From the NCBI GenBank assembly GCA_026397725.1, contig JAPLUI010000497.1:1-47014 (forward strand): 47,014 nucleotides of DNA. The letters run 5' to 3'. Below, in pieces: positions 24,794 to 33,603 of the stretch. Every line of letters begins with the position of its first letter. The stretch's first letter is position 1. The translations under genes and the position numbers were made by a program. Source of the stretch: Verrucomicrobiota bacterium. GTDB lineage: Bacteria; Verrucomicrobiota; Verrucomicrobiia; Verrucomicrobiales; Akkermansiaceae. Below the pieces are notes generated by a model. The model had not been told where the DNA came from. It did not search any database and was given only the letters and a program-made list of their open reading frames with translations.

Positions 24794-27700
24794 CCGCCTT
24801 CCGCACCCTCGCCCTCACCGCCGGCCTTCTCGCGCCGACGTCCGTCGCTCTGGCCGCCGATCCGCCGGTGCCGCTGGTTCAGCAAGCCTTCCCGGACGTG
24901 CCGGCGAGCTGGTTCCATAGCGGGCCGATGAAGGCCTTTGAGGCCTTCACCCTCGAATCCGCCCGCACCGGCGGCGATCCCAACTCCATCGAGGTCACCT
25001 TCTCCGCTCCTGTCTTGCCCGCCACGCTCACCGATCCGGCCCACTACATTGTGGACCCCGGCGTGAACGTCACCGCCGCCCGCCCCGGCCCCACCGCTTT
25101 CAGCGTCGTCCTCACCACTTCCGCCATCCCGGACGCCGGCCTCCACACGCTCACCGTTACCGGCCTAACCGATACCGCGCTGCCGCCCAACACCCTGCCG
25201 GCCGACTCGACGGTGCCCGTCATCAAGGCCCAGGGCGTCATCACCCGCAAGCTCTTCACCGTCATCCCCGGCGCGGCGGTGAGCGATCTAACCAGCGCCG
25301 CCAAGTTCCCCGCCGCCCCCGACGCCGTGGATTTTCCCGCCGCCTTCGAGGCCACGGCCAATGCCGCCGATAACTATGGCCTCCAGTTCGCCGGCTGCGT
25401 CCATCCGCCCGCCACCGGCGACTATGCCTTCTTCATCGCCGCCGACGAACAGGCCGCGCTTTACCTCAGCCCCGACGCCAACCCCGCCGGCAAGGCCCTC
25501 ATCGCCAGTGTGCCTAGCGCCACCGCCGCCCGCGCCTACACGACCCTGACCAGCCAGCGCTCGGCCTACGTCCGCCTCGAAGCCGGGCGGGCCTACTACC
25601 TCGAGGCATTGCTCAAGGAAGCCGGCGGCAGCGACCACCTGGCCGTTACCTGGCGGCTCCGCGGGATGCCCGCGCCTGCGACCGGCGACAGCCCGATCCC
25701 CGGCACGTTCCTATCCAGCCTGACGCCCAGCGCGCCGGTGGGCGTCGTCGCGCAACCGCAGCCGCAGACCGTCGCCGAGCGGGCCGCCGCCACTTTCACC
25801 GTCACGCCCACCGGCACGCCGCCCTACACCTATCAGTGGCGCAAGAACGGCACGCCCATTCCCGGCGCGACGGCCAGCAGTTATAGCATAACCAGCGTGC
25901 CGTACAGCTTCGACGGCCTCGCCTTTTCCGTGATGGTCGGCAACAGCTTCAGCAGCGCCGTCAGCGACAACGCCGTTCTAACCGTCTCGCCCGACACCTC
26001 GCCGCCCACCATCGCGTCCCTCGCCGGCAGCGCCACGCTCGACCGCGTGTTCGTCACGTTTTCCGAGCCGGTCACGGCAGCCACGGCTAACAACCCGGCC
26101 AACTACACGTTCACCGGCGGCCTCAGCGTGCTGGAAGCGCGCCTGCAACCGAATGGCATCAGCGTCGTCCTCCTCACCGGCCCGCAGACGCCGGGCACAG
26201 CCTACACGCTCACGGCCACCGGCGTCGCCGACACCTTCGCCCGCCACAACTCCGCGCCCACCTCGGCCGCCTTCACGGCTTGGGTTTCGAGCCGGGGCTT
26301 TCTCCGCCGCGAGGTCTTCAGCGGCATCGGCGGCGCGACGGTGGCCGACCTGACCAACCATGCCCGCTTCCCGGATTCCCCCGATCAGAGCGGCTTTCTA
26401 ACAGCATTTGAATGCCCTGGCAACGTGGCTGACAACTACGGCCAGCGGGTCTTCGGCTGGCTGCTGCCACCCGCCACCGGCTTCTACCGCTTCTTCCTGA
26501 GTTCCGACGACGACAGCGTCCTGTTCCTGAGCAGCGACGACACTCCCGCCAATGCCGCCACCATCGCGACCCTAACAACCGACACCGCTTCCAGCCGTGA
26601 TTGGGCCGCCGCCGCGCAAAGCGTTCCGCTCTGGCTGGAAGCCGGCCACAGTTATTATGTGGAGGCGCAAATGAAAGAGTCCGCCGGCAACGACCACCTG
26701 GCCGTGGCCTGGCAAGTCCCCGGCGGCCTCGCGCCCGCCACCGGCGCCGCACCTATCGATGGCCAGTATCTCGCAACCTCCGCCAATCCGCTAGGCGCCT
26801 CGCTGGTCATCGCCCAGCAACCCGCCAGCGTGACGGTGCCGGAAAGCAGCGCCACCACCCTCAGCGTCGGTGTCACCGCGTCGTCCATGCCGGTTTTCTA
26901 TCAGTGGCAGAGAAACGGCGCGGATATCCCCGGTGCCAACAGCGCCAGCTACACCACGCCGCGTTTGTTCCGCGGCGACGACGGTGCGCGCTTCCGCTGC
27001 TTTGTCAGCATTCCCGGCGCCAACCAACTCAGCGACGAGGCCATCGTCGCCGTCACGCCCGACAACGCGCCGCCGCTGGCCGTGTCCGCCGCCACCCTCA
27101 CCGGCAGCGCCACCGTGGGCCTGTGCTTCAATGAACTGTTGGATCCGGAAACCGCCGCCAACCCGGCCAACTACACCCTGAGCACCGGCGGCGGAGTGCT
27201 CGCCGCCACGCTGCGCCCCGACGGCCAGAGCGTCGCCCTCACCCTCGCCACGCTCTTCTTCACCAACTCCACGGTCACGGTGCATGGAGTGAAGGATTTG
27301 GCTGGCAACGCGGTCTCGGCGAACTCTGCCGTGGCAGTCGTGGTTTCTGGGATGGAGGCAGCCGATGTGGGTACTCCAGGAGTGGATCCATTGGAACGCG
27401 GCTCAACCTTCACTTGCCGCACTGGCGATTACGATGTGGTAGCCGGCGGGTCAGACATCTACTACAACAACGACGGATTCCACTTCACTTATGAGCAGCG
27501 TACCGGCGACTTCGATGTGAAGGTTCGCATCGTCCGGTTGGACTACAAGGCATATCCCACGTTCGCCGGCATTCATGTCCGCGAGAATCTCACTCCCGGC
27601 AGCCGGAATATGAAGGCACACCTTTTCTCCACCAATGGCGCGAATGGCTATCACATGAGCTATCGCGCTCAGCAAGATGGCACCTCGGCATCCCCAATTG

Positions 27701-30700
27701 GTCTTCAGTCGGGGCCGGTGCCGTTCCCGAATGCTTGGATTCGGCTCACCCGAGCGAACGATACTTTTACCGCGTGGCACGGAACCGACGGGGTGAATTG
27801 GACACCGTTCGGCGAGATCACAATGACTTTCACTGGTCCCGTGTATGTTGGGCTGATTGCTTGTGCGGCGAACAACAACATCGGGCAAGCCACCACCGCC
27901 TGGTTCCGCGACTACTCCGCCACCGGCACCGTGGTTCCGCCCACACCCTTCGACTTGCTCATCAAGAAGGCCGCCGAACCCGCCAGCAGCTTCTCCCTCG
28001 ACAACATCTATCAAACCACCCCGCACGGCGCGCAGGATCTCTGGCAGACGGCCACGAGCACCGTTCCCGCCACGTTCGACGTCCAGATCCAGAACGATGG
28101 CACCAACTCGCTCTCACCGGTCGTCAAGGCCACCGAAACCGCCGAGACCGGGTGGACGGTCACCTATCGTGCCGACGGTCAGGACATCACCGCGCAGGTG
28201 CGCAGTTCCAGCGGATACACGGTGGCCAACCTGGCCTCCGGCACGCCGGAGACCATCACGCTCGAGTTCCTGCCGGGCAGGTACGTCCTCGGCGGCACGC
28301 CCAAGAGCGCCACCCTCAGTGTCTTCAGCGACCCCTTCACCACCTCGTTGCGCGACACGGTTAGAGCCACCGCCATTTCCGAACCGAGCCACCAGCCCGA
28401 CCTCATGGTCCGCCGCCTAACGGATGTTATCTATCGGGGCAAGGGCGTCTTCAACGCCGACGGCACCGGCCAGAGCAAGACCCTCGAATTGGATTACGGC
28501 ATGACCGGTGTCTATCCGATCCAGCTCTTCAATGCCGGCAACCTGACGAACTTCTTCACCCTGCGCGGCCCGGCGGGCGGCCCTGGCTGGAGCGTCCGCT
28601 ACTTCGACGCCGTGAGCGCCGGGGCCGAGATCACCGGCGACATGACCGCCGGCGGCACCATTGTCGCCCTGCCACCCAACGCCTCGTGGGAAGGCCGGGT
28701 GGAAGTCACCTTCGACGTCACCGTGCCGCGCGGCACGGCCAAGGAGTTGTTAGTCATCGCCACGAATGACGAGGACACGGGTTCCGATACCGTGAAAATC
28801 GTTACCACGGTGATGACCACCAGCGACGTGCCGCTGGCCGGCATCTATACCACCGATGAAGATTTCGAGAGGGGCATGCTGGCCGGCTTGATATATGTGA
28901 ATGACCAGCTCCAACTCAGCAGCGAAAGTTCGGTGCTGCCATTCATCTGGGTGCCCAATTCCAACGAAGGCTCGGTATCAAAGGTGGACACGCGCACCGG
29001 TCGGGAAATTGCCCGCTACCGTACCTGTCCCACCGGGGTCAACGGCCAGCCTTCGCGGACAACCATCGATCAATTTGGCAACTGTTGGGTAGCCAACCGG
29101 CAGTCGGGCACGGTCGTCAAGATCGGGTTGCTGGAAAGCGGCCAATACTTGGATCGCAACGGTAATGGCGTGGTGGATACGTCGGCGGATCTCAATAACG
29201 ACGGCGACATCACGGGGGCCGAGATGCTTCCGTGGGGGCAGGATGAATGCGTGCCCTACGAAGTCATTCTCATTCCCGGCAAAGAAGGCACTTACACCCC
29301 CGGCACCTACACCGGTGGTTATGTGGATAACTATTGGAACCCCGGCCCACGCGGCATCGCGGTGGATTTCTCCGGCAGTGTGTGGGCCGGCACCCACGAC
29401 GCGATGAAGTATTATTACCTCGAAGGTTCCTCGGCGGCGATCCTGCGGACCCTCGACACTTCGGCGTTCGGGCACACACCCTATGGAGCGGTCATTGATG
29501 GCAACGGCATCCTCTGGTCTTCGGGTTATCGCGAATCCGGGCAGAACAGTGTCCTGCGGCTGGATCCCAAGGACAACTCCATGTCGGCGATCAACTTCGA
29601 GTTTCACACCTATGGGTTGGGGCTGGACCGCAACGACCATCTGTTCGTCTCTGGCCATCAGGAGGGCAAGCTTTCCCGCATCAATGTCCTCACCGGTACC
29701 CGCGAGTGGACGGTAAATGCCGGTTACCTATCCCGCGGCGTTACATCTACCGACGATGGCGATGTCTGGGTGGCCTGCTCTTCCGAGGGCACGGTTTGGC
29801 GTTTCTCTAACGACGGAACCTATAAGAGCAAACTCAGCATAGGTAACACGCCCACTGGCGTGAGCGTGGATTCCGCCGGCAAGGTCTGGGTGGTCAACGA
29901 CGGCGATGAAAACATCAACCGCATTGACCCAACCATCGGCGCCACTGGCTCCATTGACCTCACCAAACGGATCATCGGTGGCTTGCACTACGGTTACAGT
30001 GACATGACCGGCATCATCGCCCGGAGTGCCACCACCCGCTTCGGCACCTGGACCGTGATTCACAACTCAAAGGCGGAGTACACGCCGTGGAACTCGCTGA
30101 CGTGGCACGGCAGCAACGTGTCGGTGCGCGTCCGCAGTTCTCACGACCGGCAGCAATGGTCGGCTTGGGAAAGGGCGGAGAATGGCTATCCGCTGGCGGC
30201 CACGCCTGCCGGCCAGTATTTGGAGATCGAAGTGACCTTGCAGCAGCTTGCCCCGGCAGACAGTCCGGTGCTCTACGACCTCACGGTAAATCCGGTGCCG
30301 CAGGGCGTGGCCGACCTGGAAATCACCCACGCCTGGTCCGCCGCTTATGCATACGCTGGGTGGCCGCTGACCAACCGGATCACCGTGACCAACCACGGGC
30401 CAGATGATGCCTCCGGCATCGTGCTGACCAGTTCCCTGCCGGCGGGCACCACCTTTGTCTCCGCCTCCTCCTCGCAGGGCAGTTATGCCCTATCTAACGG
30501 CCAAGTCCGCTGGTTCCTCGGCAGCCTCGCCAACGGTGCCAGCATGCAGGCGGAGGTCGTTGTCATGGTGGCCAATCCGGGCACTTTCACCAACGTCGTG
30601 GCAGTGCATGCCTATGACACCGATCCACAGGCGGGCAACAGCCAAGGCACTCGGGTGGTACCAGTAGTGCCGGCGCTCCAAGGTCCTGGTGCGCCGCCGA

Positions 30701-31542
30701 TGGAAGGCTTGTTGGGGTGGTGGCCGGGAGACGAAAATGCCAATGACCTGCGCGGTACTCATCACGGCGTACTTATGAACGGTGCAACGCTGGTGCCTGG
30801 AAAAGTCCGGGAGTGCTTCAGTTTTGATGGAGTCAATGACTACCTGGATCTTGGCAATTGGTTCGATTTACAGGTTTACACCATCGCGATGTGGGTGAAA
30901 CCGGGTGCTTCGCAAAACGTACACGCGGACATGATAGACAACAACCATACAGAGTCCAGAAGTTGGGTTGTTCAATACCAAAACACTTCGTCGGGAAATG
31001 CGACGTACTGGTTGTCTGGAATTAACAGTTCAGCCGGAGATGCTTTCGTAAATTTCTGGTTGACGAACGATATCTGGCAGTTGCTGGTAATCACACTTGA
31101 TTCCGATAGGATCCAGCGCCTTTACGTCGATGGGAGCATCGTCGGGACTGCGACTTTGGGTGGCCCTGTCTATTACGATGGAACTCAGCACCTAGACATC
31201 GGAAGTCATCGCAGTTTGGGCCGCCACTTTAATGGTCAGATCGATGAAATCCGCATTTTTGGTCGAGCACTAACCGACTCGGAAGTTGCCGGGCTTTATC
31301 AGGCTGGCGGCAACGGCATGAGCAATGGCGACGTGCGTTTGGCGGTCGACCTCGTGCCGTCTGGCGTGCTGCTCAGTTGGCCGGCCAGTGCGGCCGGGTG
31401 GCTGTTGGAGGGTGCGGACACGCTGGAGGCCGGGACGGTGTGGCAGCCGGAAGCGACGCCGCCGCAGTTCACCGACTCGGTGTACCAAGTCACCCTGCCG
31501 CTCACCGGCGTGCGGCGGTTCTATCGGCTCAAGGGGCCGTGA
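24781..31542 (+). CDS. giant secreted mosaic protein (PA14, Ig-like, beta-propeller, DUF11, LamG)
   Basis: The 2253-residue product has a signal peptide (residues 1-25, cleavage after SVALA). Visible modules in order are: an SbsA-like domain (about 55-150); PA14 (about 155-300); Ig-like (about 320-400, YQWRKNGTPI); SbsA-like (405-500); a second PA14 (505-660); Ig-like (675-760, YQWQRNGADI); SbsA-like (760-860); a DUF1349-type beta-sandwich (about 875-1050, FDVKVRI); two structural beta domains; an NHL/SMP-30-like propeller (about 1370-1740) with a calcium-loop insertion DRNGNGVVDTSADLNNDGD; a DUF11 domain (about 1840-1970); LamG (about 1975-2180, DYLDLGN and QIDEIRIFGRAL); and a short final domain. 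PA14 and LamG suggest glycan binding. No transmembrane anchor is seen. It precedes the CAZyme cluster and may bind the same polymer (inferred). Confidence 0.9.
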   Translation: MKSLAAFRTLALTAGLLAPTSVALAADPPVPLVQQAFPDVPASWFHSGPMKAFEAFTLESARTGGDPNSIEVTFSAPVLPATLTDPAHYIVDPGVNVTAARPGPTAFSVVLTTSAIPDAGLHTLTVTGLTDTALPPNTLPADSTVPVIKAQGVITRKLFTVIPGAAVSDLTSAAKFPAAPDAVDFPAAFEATANAADNYGLQFAGCVHPPATGDYAFFIAADEQAALYLSPDANPAGKALIASVPSATAARAYTTLTSQRSAYVRLEAGRAYYLEALLKEAGGSDHLAVTWRLRGMPAPATGDSPIPGTFLSSLTPSAPVGVVAQPQPQTVAERAAATFTVTPTGTPPYTYQWRKNGTPIPGATASSYSITSVPYSFDGLAFSVMVGNSFSSAVSDNAVLTVSPDTSPPTIASLAGSATLDRVFVTFSEPVTAATANNPANYTFTGGLSVLEARLQPNGISVVLLTGPQTPGTAYTLTATGVADTFARHNSAPTSAAFTAWVSSRGFLRREVFSGIGGATVADLTNHARFPDSPDQSGFLTAFECPGNVADNYGQRVFGWLLPPATGFYRFFLSSDDDSVLFLSSDDTPANAATIATLTTDTASSRDWAAAAQSVPLWLEAGHSYYVEAQMKESAGNDHLAVAWQVPGGLAPATGAAPIDGQYLATSANPLGASLVIAQQPASVTVPESSATTLSVGVTASSMPVFYQWQRNGADIPGANSASYTTPRLFRGDDGARFRCFVSIPGANQLSDEAIVAVTPDNAPPLAVSAATLTGSATVGLCFNELLDPETAANPANYTLSTGGGVLAATLRPDGQSVALTLATLFFTNSTVTVHGVKDLAGNAVSANSAVAVVVSGMEAADVGTPGVDPLERGSTFTCRTGDYDVVAGGSDIYYNNDGFHFTYEQRTGDFDVKVRIVRLDYKAYPTFAGIHVRENLTPGSRNMKAHLFSTNGANGYHMSYRAQQDGTSASPIGLQSGPVPFPNAWIRLTRANDTFTAWHGTDGVNWTPFGEITMTFTGPVYVGLIACAANNNIGQATTAWFRDYSATGTVVPPTPFDLLIKKAAEPASSFSLDNIYQTTPHGAQDLWQTATSTVPATFDVQIQNDGTNSLSPVVKATETAETGWTVTYRADGQDITAQVRSSSGYTVANLASGTPETITLEFLPGRYVLGGTPKSATLSVFSDPFTTSLRDTVRATAISEPSHQPDLMVRRLTDVIYRGKGVFNADGTGQSKTLELDYGMTGVYPIQLFNAGNLTNFFTLRGPAGGPGWSVRYFDAVSAGAEITGDMTAGGTIVALPPNASWEGRVEVTFDVTVPRGTAKELLVIATNDEDTGSDTVKIVTTVMTTSDVPLAGIYTTDEDFERGMLAGLIYVNDQLQLSSESSVLPFIWVPNSNEGSVSKVDTRTGREIARYRTCPTGVNGQPSRTTIDQFGNCWVANRQSGTVVKIGLLESGQYLDRNGNGVVDTSADLNNDGDITGAEMLPWGQDECVPYEVILIPGKEGTYTPGTYTGGYVDNYWNPGPRGIAVDFSGSVWAGTHDAMKYYYLEGSSAAILRTLDTSAFGHTPYGAVIDGNGILWSSGYRESGQNSVLRLDPKDNSMSAINFEFHTYGLGLDRNDHLFVSGHQEGKLSRINVLTGTREWTVNAGYLSRGVTSTDDGDVWVACSSEGTVWRFSNDGTYKSKLSIGNTPTGVSVDSAGKVWVVNDGDENINRIDPTIGATGSIDLTKRIIGGLHYGYSDMTGIIARSATTRFGTWTVIHNSKAEYTPWNSLTWHGSNVSVRVRSSHDRQQWSAWERAENGYPLAATPAGQYLEIEVTLQQLAPADSPVLYDLTVNPVPQGVADLEITHAWSAAYAYAGWPLTNRITVTNHGPDDASGIVLTSSLPAGTTFVSASSSQGSYALSNGQVRWFLGSLANGASMQAEVVVMVANPGTFTNVVAVHAYDTDPQAGNSQGTRVVPVVPALQGPGAPPMEGLLGWWPGDENANDLRGTHHGVLMNGATLVPGKVRECFSFDGVNDYLDLGNWFDLQVYTIAMWVKPGASQNVHADMIDNNHTESRSWVVQYQNTSSGNATYWLSGINSSAGDAFVNFWLTNDIWQLLVITLDSDRIQRLYVDGSIVGTATLGGPVYYDGTQHLDIGSHRSLGRHFNGQIDEIRIFGRALTDSEVAGLYQAGGNGMSNGDVRLAVDLVPSGVLLSWPASAAGWLLEGADTLEAGTVWQPEATPPQFTDSVYQVTLPLTGVRRFYRLKGP

Positions 31543-31635
31543 GGGGGTGGCTGCGGACCGGACGGGTTGACCGGGAATACCCCATGACCCGAAAACGGAG
31601 GGAATGATGGAACACGGGTGGCGCCGGATTCCAAT

Positions 31636-32080
31636 CAATCCCAACGGGATTGTGTCCCCCAGCCCAGGGTTGCGAGGAACGAGCTACCCTGGGTCAGGTG
31701 GCGCATGATCATCCAACCCCAACGGGCATGCGCGTCAAGTTAAGGGATATGTGATCCCTGTTACCGACAGTGACCCGCAACAGCAGTCCCTAACTGGACA
31801 TCCTTTGGTCCGATCGGACCTCAGGATGTCCAGTCAGGGTGGAGACTGTGACGAGGTTGATACAGGAATTCGCGAGGAACTTACCGATACAAGGCGTCAG
31901 GTCCTTAACTTGACGGGCATGCCCAACGGGGTTGCGTCCGCAGACGAGGTGAGGCTGAGGTCCGATGATGCACCCATGACGCAACCCCGGTGGGGTTGGT
32001 GATGTTTGCAACGTCGCCCCCCAGGGTAGTCGCTACGCTCCAACCCTGGGCTATGATACCAAACCCCGGTGGGGTTTTGG
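31636..32080. repeat. nested REP-like hairpins in a gene-free region
   Basis: The region 31543-32448 has no gene. The hairpin CCCAGGGTTGCGAGGAACGA...CTACCCTGGG (31661-31694) is repeated in reverse as CCCAGGGTAG...CTCCAACCCTGGG (32021-32052). CAACCCCGGTGGGGTTG (31982-31998) and AAACCCCGGTGGGGTTT (about 32061-32077) are further palindromes. Together they bracket the palindromic element at 31717-31931, which appears to have inserted into them. Confidence 0.75.
31717..31931 (+). mobile_element. palindromic MITE-like element, family B copy 1
   Basis: This 215 bp non-coding element has ~30 bp terminal inverted repeats (left contains GGGCATGCGCGTCAAGTTAA, right CTTAACTTGACGGGCATGCC). Inside is a 52 bp near-palindrome (31788-31839) centred on GGTCCGATCGGACC with three mismatched pairs. 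A second copy in reverse orientation lies at the right edge of the window, about 15 kb away, with a perfect palindrome. Confidence 0.75.
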
Positions 32081-32152
32081 CGGACGGAATTCTGCTAGCG
32101 AGGCGGAGCCTCAGACCAAGCCAAATACGGAGAGGATTTATGATTCCCGATT

Positions 32153-32346
32153 GTTACTACTCAGGTTCCAAAGAATTCATGGCAGAATCATTTATGGCAG
32201 AATCATTTTTCAAGAGTCTTGAGGGGGATTCATCACTGGTCGGCCTGTCTGCGTGCGGATGCGCACTGACAGGGGTTGATCCAATGACTTTTTCCAATTC
32301 TGAAATGATTCTGCCATAAATGATTCTGCCATACCTGAGTAGTAAC
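32153..32346. mobile_element. MITE-like element, family C, with 8 bp target duplication
   Basis: The 14 bp ends GTTACTACTCAGGT (32153-32166) and ACCTGAGTAGTAAC (32333-32346) are perfect inverted repeats, flanked by the direct repeat TCCCGATT (32145-32152 and 32347-32354). Inside, ATGGCAGAATCATT occurs twice and is inverted twice at the other end. The design parallels family A (doubled GGTAAAATGATG), suggesting related elements. It carries no gene. Confidence 0.85.
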
Positions 32347-32448
32347 TCCCGATTTATGATTTGGATATCCAGAGCATGAACCACGAAAGAAGTGGGGGAA
32401 ATCCGCTGAAAGATCCGCCAGAGGCATCGCGTTTCCGCTGCTACACGA

Positions 32449-33510
32449 ATGAATCTCTCTGACCACGGAACGAAGTTGCAGGCAAGTCGCAGGCGGTGCA
32501 ACGCGGGCTCTGCCGGCACCGGGGCTGCAGAACCGGTGAATCCAGGCCGTTCAATTTGGCACTTGAGTATTGCCCTGGGGATTCTGGCCCTTGGCACAGC
32601 GCCCGCGCCGGGCGCGGAATCTCCGGTAGCGGCGGCCCCCGCGGCGCAGTTGGCGGCGGGGACCTGGCAGACAGCGGACGAGCCGGTCTATCGGGATCCG
32701 GATGACGACTGGGCGAAAGATCCGTCGGTGCTCAAGGTGGGCGACACTTGGTACATGTATTACACCAGCGCCAACCCGTGGCAGGATACCGGCTGCGGCG
32801 GCAAGGGGGAGCCCCGGATCGATTACGCGACCTCGCCCGACGGGCTGAAGTGGACCTATCAAGGCGTGTCGATCCCCAAGGGCAAGCCGGGCGAGTGGGA
32901 TGAGGAGCGGCCGCAAGCGCCGGCCAAGCCGCTGTTGAAAGACGGCGTCTATTATATGTACTATGCCGGCAAGAATCCCAAGCGGGCGGTGGAGATCGGC
33001 TATGCCACGTCCACCGATCTGCGCCACTGGACCAAGCACCCCGGCAACCCGGTGCTCAACCTGGGCAAGTGCAACGACCCCTTCATCTATTTCGAGAACG
33101 GCACCTACTATCTGTTCTATACCTCCGGGGGCGATTGTATATTTTACGTCACCTCCACCAACCTGGTGGATTGGTCGGCCACGCCCGTGGCCACCGGGGC
33201 CGTCGGCGAGGGCAGCGTGGTGGTCAAGGACGGTCCGACCTATACCTTGTTCGGCTGCATCGGGTTTTCCGGCAATGGCGAATACTACAAGGCCTATACG
33301 ACCCGGGATCTAACGAAGCCGTTCGCGGATGCCGGCCGCATCAAGATCAACAACCCGGATTTTGCCAAGGGCACCTTGAGCCATGGCGACATCATCCGGC
33401 AGGGCAATGATTACTGGTTCTACCTGCAGGGCACCCGCGACAATGGCAGGCGGTTCCAGATCGGCCTGGCCAAACAAGCGGTGCCAGCCATCACCGCCAC
33501 CAATCAGTGA
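32449..33510 (+). CDS. secreted GH43-like five-bladed propeller glycoside hydrolase
   Basis: The 353-residue product has a long polar N-terminus, then a hydrophobic signal segment (SIALGILALGTAPAPGA). The body shows repeated blades of the GH43/GH32-type propeller: KDPSVLKVGDTWYMYYT, a middle KPLLKDGVYYMYYAG, then CNDPFIYFENGTYYLFYT and HGDIIRQGNDYWFYL. The Asp in KDPS is in the usual place of the catalytic base; the other acidic residues cannot be assigned safely. Such enzymes act on arabinose-, xylose- or galactose-containing glycans. The ATG at 32449 is the longest start; a TTG near 32563 would give a more typical signal peptide. It is followed 93 bases later by the GH2 gene. Confidence 0.75.
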   Translation: MNLSDHGTKLQASRRRCNAGSAGTGAAEPVNPGRSIWHLSIALGILALGTAPAPGAESPVAAAPAAQLAAGTWQTADEPVYRDPDDDWAKDPSVLKVGDTWYMYYTSANPWQDTGCGGKGEPRIDYATSPDGLKWTYQGVSIPKGKPGEWDEERPQAPAKPLLKDGVYYMYYAGKNPKRAVEIGYATSTDLRHWTKHPGNPVLNLGKCNDPFIYFENGTYYLFYTSGGDCIFYVTSTNLVDWSATPVATGAVGEGSVVVKDGPTYTLFGCIGFSGNGEYYKAYTTRDLTKPFADAGRIKINNPDFAKGTLSHGDIIRQGNDYWFYLQGTRDNGRRFQIGLAKQAVPAITATNQ

Positions 33511-33603
33511 TAGCATCATGGAAACGCTTCGGACGGTTAGGATGATGCCGCCGGCGGACGCAGAGGTTCACCAAGCAAAGAAATCACCCGGAACCAGATA
33601 CTT

